Source: Pseudomonas sp. B28(2017) (lineage in GTDB: Bacteria; Pseudomonadota; Gammaproteobacteria; Pseudomonadales; Pseudomonadaceae). Taken from it: a stretch of 62,182 nucleotides of DNA. Under the pieces are notes generated by a model. That model saw only the letters and a program-made list of their open reading frames with translations. It made no database searches and was not told the origin of the DNA. Position 1 is the stretch's first letter. Every line of letters starts with the position of its first letter. The DNA lies in contig NZ_NEJH01000019.1 of NCBI RefSeq assembly GCF_002113025.1, forward strand, positions 1 to 62,182, written 5' to 3'. The position numbers and the translations under genes were made by a program. Shown in pieces: positions 26,075 to 34,233 of the stretch.

Positions 26075-26953
26075 ATGAGCCAGACACAGGCAGAACGACT
26101 CCAGACGGAGCGCAAACTGGCGGAAAACCAGTTCGACATCACCCAGTACCAACATGTGCCACGACGCTACTACGGTCGCATTTTCTTCGCCACGGTGATT
26201 GTCATTGCAATCCTGGGCCTGGTGCGGGCCTTCGCCGAAGGCAAGATAGAATGGTCGTACATCGGGCAGTTCCTCACTTCCCAGGCGATCATGTGGGGCT
26301 TGCTCAACACCATCGTCATGGCAGTGCTGGCCATGGCACTGGGCATCGTGTTCGGGGTGATCACCGCGATCATGCGCATGTCGGCCAACCCGATCCTGCG
26401 CTACGTGGCAGTGACCTACACCTGGCTGTTTCGCGGCACGCCGTTGATCCTGCAACTGCTGTTGTGGTTCAACCTGGCGCTGATCTTCCCCACCGTAGGT
26501 ATCCCCGGCCTGTTCGAACTGGACACTGTGAGCCTGATGACGCCGTTCGTGGCCGCCCTGCTCGGCTTGAGCATCAACCAGGGTGCCTACACCGCCGAAG
26601 TGGTGCGCGCCGGTCTGCTCTCGGTGGACACCGGACAGTACGAAGCCGCCAAGTCGATCGGCATGCCGCGTCTGCAAGCGTTGCGCCGGATCATCCTGCC
26701 GCAGGCCATGCGGATCATCATTCCGCCGGTGGGCAACGAGTTCATCGGCATGGTGAAAATGACCTCGCTGGCGAGCGTCATCCAGTACTCGGAACTGCTC
26801 TACAACGCACAGAACATCTACTACGCCAACGCCCGCGTGATGGAACTGCTGATCGTCGCCGGTATCTGGTACCTGGCCACTGTCACCGTCCTGTCCTTTG
26901 GTCAAAGCCGTCTGGAGCGTCGTTTCGCCCGCGGTGCCGGCAAGCGTTCCTGA
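26075..26953 (+). CDS. Polar amino acid ABC importer permease
   Basis: 292 residues, HisM/GlnP-type permease with an unusually long N-terminal cytoplasmic extension (about 50 residues) before the first helix. The EAA loop is visible (EAAKSIGMPRLQALRRIILPQA), as is the family's NTIVMA and NQGAYTAEVVR. A single permease suggests a homodimer. It lies between the lyase and the ATPase, 66 bases after the lyase. Confidence 0.9.
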   Translation: MSQTQAERLQTERKLAENQFDITQYQHVPRRYYGRIFFATVIVIAILGLVRAFAEGKIEWSYIGQFLTSQAIMWGLLNTIVMAVLAMALGIVFGVITAIMRMSANPILRYVAVTYTWLFRGTPLILQLLLWFNLALIFPTVGIPGLFELDTVSLMTPFVAALLGLSINQGAYTAEVVRAGLLSVDTGQYEAAKSIGMPRLQALRRIILPQAMRIIIPPVGNEFIGMVKMTSLASVIQYSELLYNAQNIYYANARVMELLIVAGIWYLATVTVLSFGQSRLERRFARGAGKRS

Positions 26954-26963
26954 GGAGCCCCAC

Positions 26964-27728
26964 ATGAGAAGCATCGTCAAGGCCGTGAACCTGAACAAAT
27001 ATTACGACCAGTACCACGCGCTCAAGGACATCAACATCGAAGTCGAGCAAGGCGAAGTGCTGTGCATCATCGGTCCGTCCGGCTCCGGCAAAAGCACCTT
27101 TCTGCGTTGCGTCAACCAGCTGGAAAAGATCGACAAGGGTGGCCTCTGGGTCGACGGCGAACTGGTCGGCTACCGTGTTGTCGGCAACAAGCTGCATGAA
27201 CTCAACGAAACGCAGATCGCCCGCCAGCGCCTGTCCACCGGCATGGTGTTCCAGCGTTTCAACCTGTTCCCGCACATGACCGTGCTGCAAAACATCATCG
27301 AAGGGCCGTGCCAGGTGCTCAAGCGTTCGCCCAAAGAGGCGCACGAAGAAGCCCTGGAACTGCTCGCCCGCGTCGGCCTGGCCGACAAGTGCAACAGCTA
27401 CCCGATCGAGCTTTCGGGTGGTCAGCAACAACGCGTCGCCATTGCTCGTGCATTGGCCATGCGTCCCAAGCTGATGCTGTTCGATGAACCCACTTCGGCA
27501 CTCGACCCGGAACTGGTCGGTGAGGTGCTGTCGGTGATGCGCGATCTGGCGCAGACCGGCATGACCATGATCGTCGTCACCCATGAACTGGGCTTCGCTC
27601 GCGAAGTATCCAACCGCATGGTGTTCATGGACGGCGGGCAGATCGTGGAGGCTGGAAGCCCCGAAGAAATACTAATAAGTCCGCAAAACCCTCGCACCCA
27701 AAGCTTCATTTCTGCCGTTCGAACCTAA
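26964..27728 (+). CDS. Polar amino acid ABC importer ATPase
   Basis: 254 residues from the ATG at 26964 (GAGGAG upstream). Walker A GPSGSGKST (residues 37-45), Q loop MVFQRFNLFPHMT, signature LSGGQQQR (about 150), Walker B LMLFDEPTSALDPE and switch His in VVTHE. GlnQ/HisP-type. It energises the permease just upstream. Confidence 0.93.
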   Translation: MRSIVKAVNLNKYYDQYHALKDINIEVEQGEVLCIIGPSGSGKSTFLRCVNQLEKIDKGGLWVDGELVGYRVVGNKLHELNETQIARQRLSTGMVFQRFNLFPHMTVLQNIIEGPCQVLKRSPKEAHEEALELLARVGLADKCNSYPIELSGGQQQRVAIARALAMRPKLMLFDEPTSALDPELVGEVLSVMRDLAQTGMTMIVVTHELGFAREVSNRMVFMDGGQIVEAGSPEEILISPQNPRTQSFISAVRT

Positions 27729-27781
27729 GGGCCGTGCTTGGAAAACAAGAGCCGCCTCACAACACTCATAAGAGAACGACC

Positions 27782-28606
27782 ATGAAGAAACTCGTTATTC
27801 CAGCAGTACTCGCCGGCGTTATGGCATCCGGCTTCACCTTCGCTGCCGAATTGCCGGCCAGCATCAAGGCCAAGGGCGAAATCGTCGTAGCGATCATGCC
27901 GAACTACCCGCCTATGGATTTCAAGGACCCGGCCACCAACACGCTCACCGGTCTGGACTATGACCTGGGCAATGCCCTGGCCGAACGTCTGGGTGTGAAG
28001 ATCAAATGGCAGGAAACCGGCTTCGAACAAATGATCAACGCCCTGACCACCGACCGCGTGGACATGGTGCTGTCGGGCATGACCGACACTGCCGAACGTC
28101 AGGCCAGCGTGACCTTCGTCGACTACTTCACCAGCGGTCCGCAGTTCTACACCCTGCAGAAAAACAAGGACACCAACGAAATCGTCGACCTGTGCGGCAA
28201 GAAAGTCGGCACCAGCCGCCGTACCACCTTCCCGGCGGAAATCGCCGAGTGGAGCAAGGCCAACTGTGAAGCAGCCGGCAAGCCTGCGATCAATGTGATC
28301 GGCACCGAAGGCTCGGCCGATGCCCGTGCGCAACTGCGCCAGAGCCGTATCGACGCCGCCATGCAGGGCAGCGAAACCCTGCCTTACCTCAAGACCCAGG
28401 AAAAGGATATGTACAAAACCGTGGGCCTGCCGATCTCCGAGCAGTACACCGGGATGGGTGTGAGCAAGAAAAAACCTGAGCTGAGTGAAGCGGTGAAGGT
28501 TGCGCTGCAGAGCATGATCGACGACGGCAGCTACCAGGCGATCCTGAAGAAGTGGGACCTGGAACTGGGTGCGATCAAGACTGTGACCATCAACGCCGGG
28601 AAATAA
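27782..28606 (+). CDS. ABC importer periplasmic binding protein
   Basis: 274 residues from the ATG at 27782 with a signal peptide ending T-F-A-A-E. Type II periplasmic binding fold (SBP_bac_3): YPPMDFKDPATNTLTGLDYDLG near residue 41, DMVLSGMTDTAERQ, then the hinge and GVSKKKPELSEAVKVALQ. It binds the importer's substrate. In this family an Asp/Arg pair holds the amino acid backbone; Arg79-type residues (ER-x-A/Q region) are present. Confidence 0.92.
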   Translation: MKKLVIPAVLAGVMASGFTFAAELPASIKAKGEIVVAIMPNYPPMDFKDPATNTLTGLDYDLGNALAERLGVKIKWQETGFEQMINALTTDRVDMVLSGMTDTAERQASVTFVDYFTSGPQFYTLQKNKDTNEIVDLCGKKVGTSRRTTFPAEIAEWSKANCEAAGKPAINVIGTEGSADARAQLRQSRIDAAMQGSETLPYLKTQEKDMYKTVGLPISEQYTGMGVSKKKPELSEAVKVALQSMIDDGSYQAILKKWDLELGAIKTVTINAGK

Positions 28607-28629
28607 TCGAGCAGGCACCCCGTATCAAC

Positions 28630-28719
28630 TGTAGGAGCGAGCTTGATCGCGATGGCGGTGGCTCAGTCGACGATGATGTTGAATGTGATGACCTCATCGC
28701 GAGCAAGCCTGCTCCCACA
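28630..28719. repeat. REPIN-like inverted REP pair
   Basis: TGTAGGAGCGAGCTTGATCG at 28630-28649 and its imperfect inverse ending GCCTGCTCCCACA at 28719 flank about 40 bp. This is the Pseudomonas REP type. It lies in the gap between the binding protein and the first deacetylase-family gene. Confidence 0.75.
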
Positions 28720-28758
28720 GGGATTGTGTTTTACCCATAAATAAATGGAGCACTAACG

Positions 28759-29607
28759 ATGTCCTCCTCACCCCAACCCACCTGGCCCGACCGGCACAAA
28801 GCCTGCCTGGCCCTGGCCTTCGACCTCGACGGCCCTACCGGCGATGCCATGCTCAATGGCTCGATCTGGCACAAGCCCGAGTATTTCGGTTTCGGTGGTT
28901 ACGGCCCGTACCGGGCGCTGCCGCGGATTCTCGATCTGCTCGACGAGTTCCGTCTGCCGACGACCTTCTTTGTCCCGGCCTGGGTCGTGGAGAACTGGCC
29001 GAAACAGTGTCAGGCGATTGTCGAGCGCGGGCATGAGGTGGCTTATCACGGCTACAAACACGAATCCTTCTACGCCCTGACACTGGAACAGCAAAAGGAC
29101 GTGATGAAGCTGTCCCGCGAGGTGTTCTGGAAGCACCTGCACATCCGCGCCGAAGGTTTCCGCACGCCGTCCGGCGATTGGCGGGCCGAAACCCCGGCGA
29201 TGCTGATGGAGGCCGGCGTGACTTACTCCAGCAGCATGCGCGGCGATGACCGGCCGTACCTGGTCAATGTGCCGGGCCATGCCACTCCGCTGGTGGAAAT
29301 CCCCGGTCGCTGGGAAATGGACGACTACGCCTCCATCGCCTACACACGGGCCCCGGACTTCCCGTCCGGGCTGGACCGCACCGCCAGCTACGCCCTGACC
29401 CTGGACAACTGGTGCCGTGAATACGACGGCGCCATGGATGAAGGGCTGTGCCTGACCACCCTGTTCCACCCCAAGATCACCGGAAAACCAGGGCGCATCC
29501 TGCTGCTGGAAAAACTCTTTGAACACATGCGCCAACGCGACGACGTGTGGTTCGCCACCTGCCGCGATGTCGCCCAGTGGTGGCTGAAGGAGCATCACCA
29601 TGGCTGA
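28759..29607 (+). CDS. Polysaccharide-deacetylase (NodB-fold) family hydrolase 1
   Basis: 282 residues. Motif 1 is FDLDGPTGD (the first Asp pair region, about residues 21-29), motif 2 HGYKHES gives H-x3-H (about 96-102), and motif 3 FRTPSGDW (about 134-141) the Arg. It is cytoplasmic, with no signal peptide, like the allantoinase PuuE and bacterial cyclic imide hydrolases of the same fold. These hydrolyse cyclic amides rather than sugar acetyl groups. Overlaps the next gene by eight bases. Confidence 0.85.
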   Translation: MSSSPQPTWPDRHKACLALAFDLDGPTGDAMLNGSIWHKPEYFGFGGYGPYRALPRILDLLDEFRLPTTFFVPAWVVENWPKQCQAIVERGHEVAYHGYKHESFYALTLEQQKDVMKLSREVFWKHLHIRAEGFRTPSGDWRAETPAMLMEAGVTYSSSMRGDDRPYLVNVPGHATPLVEIPGRWEMDDYASIAYTRAPDFPSGLDRTASYALTLDNWCREYDGAMDEGLCLTTLFHPKITGKPGRILLLEKLFEHMRQRDDVWFATCRDVAQWWLKEHHHG

Positions 29608-30487
29608 TTCCACTGTCTGGCCCAAGGGCTATCGCTGCGCGGTAGTGCTGACCGTCGATTACAACGACGTCCACGGTATCCTCACGCAAGCCCCGGAAGT
29701 TGCCGGGCGTGACAAGACATTGTCGGTATGGCGCTACGGTACCCAACGCGGGGTCGAGCGATTGCTCGCTTTGTTCAAAGAGCTCGGTGTTTCCAGCAGC
29801 TGGTTCGTACCCGGTATCGTCGCCGAGGAAAACCCCGAGCATATTCGTGCGATCCAGGCAGACGGGCATGAAATTGCCTGCGCCGGGTATCACCATCAGA
29901 ACTACGACACCCTCGACCTCGCTGCGCAGAGCGCCGACATCGCCAAAGGATGCGCGGCGTTGACGGCGCTGACTGGCCAGCGTCCGACCGGTTTTCGCCT
30001 CCCGGCCGGCAACGGTGCCCCCGGCTTCATCGAGGCATTGAAAGATCAGGGCATTCGCTGGTCATCGTCATGGCGCGGCGATGATTTGCCTTACGCGCAT
30101 CCGACGGCACCGCAGGTGATCGAATTGCCGTTGCACTACGAACTGGAAGACGAACCCTATTTCGCCTTCAACCTCAGCCCGGCGGTGCCGCCTGCGCAAT
30201 CGCGGATCGCATCCTATAGCCACACCTTGGGCAACCTGCAAATGGACTTCGCCGGATTTCATCGCTTCGGCCTGTGCTATGTGCTGCGCCTGCACCCGGA
30301 GATCATCGCCACGCCGGGACGGATTGGTGTTTTGCGTGAATTGCTTGAGGGAATTTTGCAGCACGATGACGTGTGGATCGCCACAGGTACCGAGGTTGCC
30401 CAGTGGTGGGACCAGTCGGCTGCGCCAGTGACCGAGGATCATCCGGCGTCAGTGTATGAGCGGCACTACCGGGATTATCTGCTATGA
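29600..30487 (+). CDS. Polysaccharide-deacetylase (NodB-fold) family hydrolase 2
   Basis: 295 residues, homologous to its upstream neighbour and near the length I recall for a Pseudomonas imidase. Motif 1 LTVDYNDVHG retains the Asp. Motif 2 reads CAGYHHQNY: the first His of H-x3-H is replaced by Ala while a neighbouring His is present, so the metal site may differ from copy 1. Motif 3 FRLPAGNG keeps the Arg. It overlaps the PrpD-family gene by four bases (ATGA). A heteromeric pair with copy 1 is possible. Confidence 0.83.
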   Translation: MADSTVWPKGYRCAVVLTVDYNDVHGILTQAPEVAGRDKTLSVWRYGTQRGVERLLALFKELGVSSSWFVPGIVAEENPEHIRAIQADGHEIACAGYHHQNYDTLDLAAQSADIAKGCAALTALTGQRPTGFRLPAGNGAPGFIEALKDQGIRWSSSWRGDDLPYAHPTAPQVIELPLHYELEDEPYFAFNLSPAVPPAQSRIASYSHTLGNLQMDFAGFHRFGLCYVLRLHPEIIATPGRIGVLRELLEGILQHDDVWIATGTEVAQWWDQSAAPVTEDHPASVYERHYRDYLL

Positions 30488-31833
30488 CCGAGCGCATGCA
30501 ACGACTGGCGAAATTTTGCGTGGAGACACAGTTCGAGGACCTGCCGCCCGCACTGGTGGAGCAAGCCAAGCGTCACATCCTCGATACTTTCGGCGCGACC
30601 CTCGCCGGGGCAGACAGCGAAGTAGCGAAAACGGCACGGCAGGTATTCGAAGACGAAACGGGCGGCACCTTGGTCTGGAGTACTCGCCAGCGGGTCGGCG
30701 CCGCTCAGGCAGCCATGCTCAACGGCATCGCCGCCCATGCCCTGGAACTGGACGACACCGGTGGCTGCGACCACTCAGGCGCCGTAGTGCTGCCGGCGGT
30801 CATGGCGGCGGTGTCGATGGCCGGGCAACCGGTGAGCGGCCGCGAGTTCATCACGGCCGTGGTGATCGGTTACGAAGTCGGACGCCGGGTGCTCGAAGCC
30901 TGCGGCGGCTACTCAGCCCATAATGGCGCTGGCTGGCACTCCACGGCGACCTGCGGAGTGTTCGGCGCGGCAGCCGCCAGTGCACGGATTTTTCGATTGA
31001 ATGCCGGGCAAACCTTGTCGGCCCTGGGCATCGCCGGCAGCTTCAGCGGCGGCTTGTGGGCTTTCATCCACGACGGCTCGCAAAGTAAAAAACTGCACAG
31101 TGGCCGGGCCGCCGAAGGCGGTTTGCTGGCGGCGCGGTTTGCGCAGCAGGGCATCAGTGGTCCAACAAGGTTGTTCGAGGATGTCTGGGGCGGCTTTTTG
31201 CAGACACTTGCCGCCACCACCTCAACCCCCGAAGCACTGGATGCAGATCTCGGCACCGTATGGAAACTTGCCCGCTGCTCGATCAAGCCCTACGCCTCGT
31301 GTCGCGGCACGCATTCGGCCATCGATGCGTTGGGGCTTTTGCTCGACCAATTGAATGTGCCAGTCGATCAGGTCGAAGACATACAGGTTTCGCTGTGTGG
31401 TTTTCTCCAGAACATGTGTGGCGGCCAGGATGTCGGCACCCTCGCGGCGGCGCAGATGAGCCTGGCCTATGCACTGGCGGCACGGCTGGTACATGGCCAT
31501 TGTCGATTGCAGGCCTATGACGATGAAGCGCGTAACGATCCACGCATTGTCCAGTGGATGTCACGCATTCGCCTTGAAGCGGACCCGCAACTGTCCGAGG
31601 ATGGCGAGCCCGTAGTGACACTGCGGACCGTGGACGGTCGGCAAGCGAGCCTGTGCGTTGAAGTGCCGTTGGGCGCGCCGGGTAATGCGCTGAGTGATGT
31701 CGCGCTGGAGGAGAAGTTTTTCAGTTTGGCCGAGCGGGTTATGCCACGGGGGCAGGCTGAAGAGTTGATGGGGCAGTTGTGGCGGCTCGAAGAGCTTGAA
31801 TCGGTTCTCTCACTTGATCGGTGGCTGACCTGA
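30484..31833 (+). CDS. MmgE/PrpD-family protein
   Basis: 449 residues, cytoplasmic. The family includes 2-methylcitrate dehydratase, cis-aconitate decarboxylase and iminodisuccinate epimerase. Landmarks are DTFGATLAGAD (about residue 35), HALELDDT with H-S-G-A-V-V-L-P-A-V (about 86-103), GVFGAAAASARI and IKPYASCRGTHSAIDA near residue 263. It starts inside the stop of the upstream gene, so translation is coupled. With an ArgH-type lyase in the cluster, an epimerase role on an N-(dicarboxyethyl) substrate is the most attractive reading, but this is inference. Confidence 0.85.
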   Translation: MTERMQRLAKFCVETQFEDLPPALVEQAKRHILDTFGATLAGADSEVAKTARQVFEDETGGTLVWSTRQRVGAAQAAMLNGIAAHALELDDTGGCDHSGAVVLPAVMAAVSMAGQPVSGREFITAVVIGYEVGRRVLEACGGYSAHNGAGWHSTATCGVFGAAAASARIFRLNAGQTLSALGIAGSFSGGLWAFIHDGSQSKKLHSGRAAEGGLLAARFAQQGISGPTRLFEDVWGGFLQTLAATTSTPEALDADLGTVWKLARCSIKPYASCRGTHSAIDALGLLLDQLNVPVDQVEDIQVSLCGFLQNMCGGQDVGTLAAAQMSLAYALAARLVHGHCRLQAYDDEARNDPRIVQWMSRIRLEADPQLSEDGEPVVTLRTVDGRQASLCVEVPLGAPGNALSDVALEEKFFSLAERVMPRGQAEELMGQLWRLEELESVLSLDRWLT

Positions 31834-31858
31834 TCATGATGTCGCTCGTTCCGGCCTC

Positions 31859-31923
31859 TTCGCGAGCAGGCTCGCTCCCACATTTGGAATGCGCTCCCCT
31901 GTGGGAGCGAGCCTGCTCGCGAA
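31859..31923. repeat. REPIN with perfect arms
   Basis: A 24-base arm at 31859-31882 (TTCGCGAGCAGG...CTCCCACA) and its exact inverse complement at 31900-31923, with a 17-base spacer. Typical Pseudomonas REPIN, in the gap between the PrpD-family gene and the MFS gene. Because it is a stable hairpin it may attenuate read-through. Confidence 0.88.
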
Positions 31924-31984
31924 GGGCGCGACGCGGTCTATCGCCGAACATCACAGCATCTGAATAAGGACATTTGCACTCACC

Positions 31985-33163
31985 GTGACCACTTACTCGC
32001 TCATTATTCGCCGCTTGATGATCGTTTCACTGACCATCGTGGTCAGCCGTGCCATTACCAGTCCGTTGCTCACGCTGTTCCTGAGCAACAAGCTGGGCCT
32101 CAACCAGCAGGACGTCGGTTTGCTGCTCGGTATCGCGGTGTTCATCGCCACCCTGCTGGCTCTGTATGGCGGCTATGTCATCGACCGCCTGGAAAAGCGC
32201 CGGCTGTTGATCCTGGCGATGCTCTCCAGCGCCATCGGTTTCGTACTGCTGACCTTTGCCGAAAACCTCTACCTGACCACCATGACCCTGGTGGTCACCG
32301 AGACCGCGTCAGCGCTGTTTCTCATCGGTTCAAAAGCGATCCTCAGCGAAAACCTGCCCATGGGCCAGCGCGCCAAGGTGTTTTCCTTGCGCTACACCCT
32401 GACCAACATCGGCTATGCCACCGGTCCCATGCTCGGCGTGGTGATCGCCGGGGTCTATCCGATTGCGCCGTTCCTGATCGCCGGCGGCATCGCGTTCTTC
32501 AGCATCTTCCTGATGATAGGCATCCCCAGGGATGCAGCGCAGACACCGGCCATTGGCCAACCGCAAAGTTTCCTCAAGACTCTGGTGACCCTGAAAAACG
32601 ACCGTACCCTGATAATGTTCACTTGCGGCTGCCTGCTCAGCACTGTGGTGCACGGGCGCTTCACCCTCTACTTGTCGCAATACCTGCTGGTGACCCACGA
32701 CTCCAGACGCGCCCTGGAAATCATGGCCGCCCTGCTCGCCTGCAACGCCATCAGCGTGATCCTGCTGCAGTACCAGATCGGCCGGTTCCTCAATCGCGAG
32801 AAGCTGCGCTACTGGATTGCCGGGGGCACCAGCCTGTTCATCTTTGGCCTGATCGGCTTCAGCCTGGCTGACAACATGGTGAGTTGGTGCGTGGCGATGT
32901 TCATTTTCACCCTCGGTGAAATGATCATTTACCCGGCCGAATTCCTCTTCGTCGACACCCTGGCCCCGGAAGAGCTGCGCGGTAGTTACTACGGCGCCCA
33001 GAACCTGGCGGCTCTCGGTGGCGCCCTGAGCCCGGTGATTTGTGGCTTTCTATTGATGCACACCCCCGCGCCCACGATGTTCTATGCCTTGAGCGCACTG
33101 ACCGCGATGGGTGGGTTCCTGTGCTTCATGAGCGGTCGTCGGATGGCTGTAGTGCAAAAATAA
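31985..33163 (+). CDS. MFS transporter
   Basis: 392 residues with twelve membrane helices. The start is uncertain: GTG at 31985 has AAGGA 14 bases upstream; an internal ATG at 32018 has no better site. MFS loop 2-3 reads YGGYVIDRLEKRR, and the symmetrical loop 8-9 is present. It resembles the MdtH/DHA1 group. It could export or import a compound of the cluster; the direction is unknown. Same strand as the cluster but separated by a REPIN. Confidence 0.82.
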   Translation: MTTYSLIIRRLMIVSLTIVVSRAITSPLLTLFLSNKLGLNQQDVGLLLGIAVFIATLLALYGGYVIDRLEKRRLLILAMLSSAIGFVLLTFAENLYLTTMTLVVTETASALFLIGSKAILSENLPMGQRAKVFSLRYTLTNIGYATGPMLGVVIAGVYPIAPFLIAGGIAFFSIFLMIGIPRDAAQTPAIGQPQSFLKTLVTLKNDRTLIMFTCGCLLSTVVHGRFTLYLSQYLLVTHDSRRALEIMAALLACNAISVILLQYQIGRFLNREKLRYWIAGGTSLFIFGLIGFSLADNMVSWCVAMFIFTLGEMIIYPAEFLFVDTLAPEELRGSYYGAQNLAALGGALSPVICGFLLMHTPAPTMFYALSALTAMGGFLCFMSGRRMAVVQK

Positions 33164-33247
33164 TGCACTGAAAATTAATTGGCGACCGAGCGCTTTGGGC
33201 CAAAAGCCGGCGTTCGATTGCAGCAACCCACCTGTTTTTCTCAGATT

Positions 33248-33589
33248 TCAAGGCTGGTGATCGGGTTGGTTGGCCTGCCTGCCGACAGCTCCGAATTCAA
33301 CCGGGGTCTTTATGTAAAACAGGGAGATATCTTCGGCCTCAAGTCGCTCAAACAGCCGAACGGACTCTTCTTCGGTAATTGCCATATGGACTTCGGTAGG
33401 CTGATCGGCCAGCTCAAAAAAATGCGAGGAATGCAGTTTCCCTGAGTGCCCGAAGCCTTCGATACCGGTTGCCAGGGTGGCACCGCGTAACCCCATCTCT
33501 TGGGCCAGGTCGACGAGCCAATCGCCCAGCATTTTCCCGCGATGTCGACGGCTCTGTTGGGTAATGAAAATCACCAAAAAGCCTTTCAT
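33248..33589 (-). CDS. DUF190 protein
   Basis: 113 residues. Family landmarks are RRHRGKMLGDWLVDLAQEMGLRG (cited in part), G-x-E-G-F-G-H-S-G-K-L-H-S-S-H-F-F-E-L and KTPVEFG near the end. DUF190 genes usually follow crcB, the fluoride channel. Here a crcB remnant is found just upstream (33604-33714). Role presumably in fluoride tolerance, but unproven. Confidence 0.85.
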   Translation of the reverse strand: MKGFLVIFITQQSRRHRGKMLGDWLVDLAQEMGLRGATLATGIEGFGHSGKLHSSHFFELADQPTEVHMAITEEESVRLFERLEAEDISLFYIKTPVEFGAVGRQANQPDHQP

Positions 33590-33603
33590 GACTCATCACC
33601 TCT

Positions 33604-33714
33604 CTAGCACGTGCCAATCAATTGAAACGAAACAAGCCCTGCAACGCTCATCGCTAGCGTTACCAGGCCCCCGAGGGATGCGCCGATAGCGATAACGAGT
33701 AGTGATTTCAGCAT
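33604..33714 (-). pseudogene. Probable crcB remnant
   Basis: A 36-codon frame, MLKSLLVIAIGASLGG then a hydrophobic tail GLVSFQLIGTC. The first 15 residues match the start of Pseudomonas CrcB and the last 18 resemble its final helix. About 85 central residues are missing, as if an internal deletion had fused the ends. It precedes DUF190 by 14 bases, the normal crcB position. A fluoride channel needs the whole protein, so this copy should be non-functional. Confidence 0.45.
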
Positions 33715-33882
33715 AGCTGTCCATCTTCTTGGGGCATCCTGTATCAGCCCCGCGAAAGGATTCCAGATGGTCATCCGATTCGTACGCACATGCACTCGCC
33801 GCTTCGGATGACCTTGACTGTTCGCATTGAGGTCGCAGCCCTTCGCAAAAGGCAACAACCGACCACAAGCAACATCAGTGCT

Positions 33883-34233
33883 TCATTTTTTTATGGAAAC
33901 AATCGTGGCTCTACCGCCCTCCAGCTGAAAGGAAAACGATACATGGTCTCCCACCTTCAGCCCTTTCATCTGATCTTGAGTCACTGAAAAGGCCATGGTC
34001 ATCGGTGGCCATTGCACCGCTGGAACGGCGCCGTGAGCGAGGGTCACCGTATGCGTTGCAGTATCCATGGCCTTGATCGTTCCCTCGGCGTTGGCGACTG
34101 GTGCTTGCTTCGATTCCTGCTTCATCTCCATGCCCTCCATACCGTCCCTTTTCATTCCCGGCATATCCTCCGCGTGGGCAGAAAGCGATAGCGCAAATAC
34201 GGTGCTTGCAACTGCAATAAGGGTCAGTTTCAT
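33883..34233 (-). CDS. cusF: CusF-type periplasmic copper-binding protein
   Basis: 116 residues with a signal peptide (about 1-21, ending A-H-A). A Met/His-rich linker (DMPGMKRDGMEGMEM) precedes the small CusF barrel, in which VQWPPMTMAF carries the Trp and two Met that bind Cu(I)/Ag(I). It passes copper to CusB. It starts in the ATGA overlap with cusA and is the last gene of the operon. Confidence 0.9.
   Translation of the reverse strand: MKLTLIAVASTVFALSLSAHAEDMPGMKRDGMEGMEMKQESKQAPVANAEGTIKAMDTATHTVTLAHGAVPAVQWPPMTMAFSVTQDQMKGLKVGDHVSFSFQLEGGRATIVSIKK

Noticed and set aside
25808..26998. 396-codon minus-strand frame over the lyase and permease genes
   Set aside because: Shadow of argH-type and permease genes, His/Gln/Asp-rich composition typical of reverse frames.
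33729..33778. Fluoride riboswitch call as a feature
   Set aside because: Only short elements recall the crcB RNA; the pseudoknot pairing could not be shown by eye, so it is mentioned only as a check.
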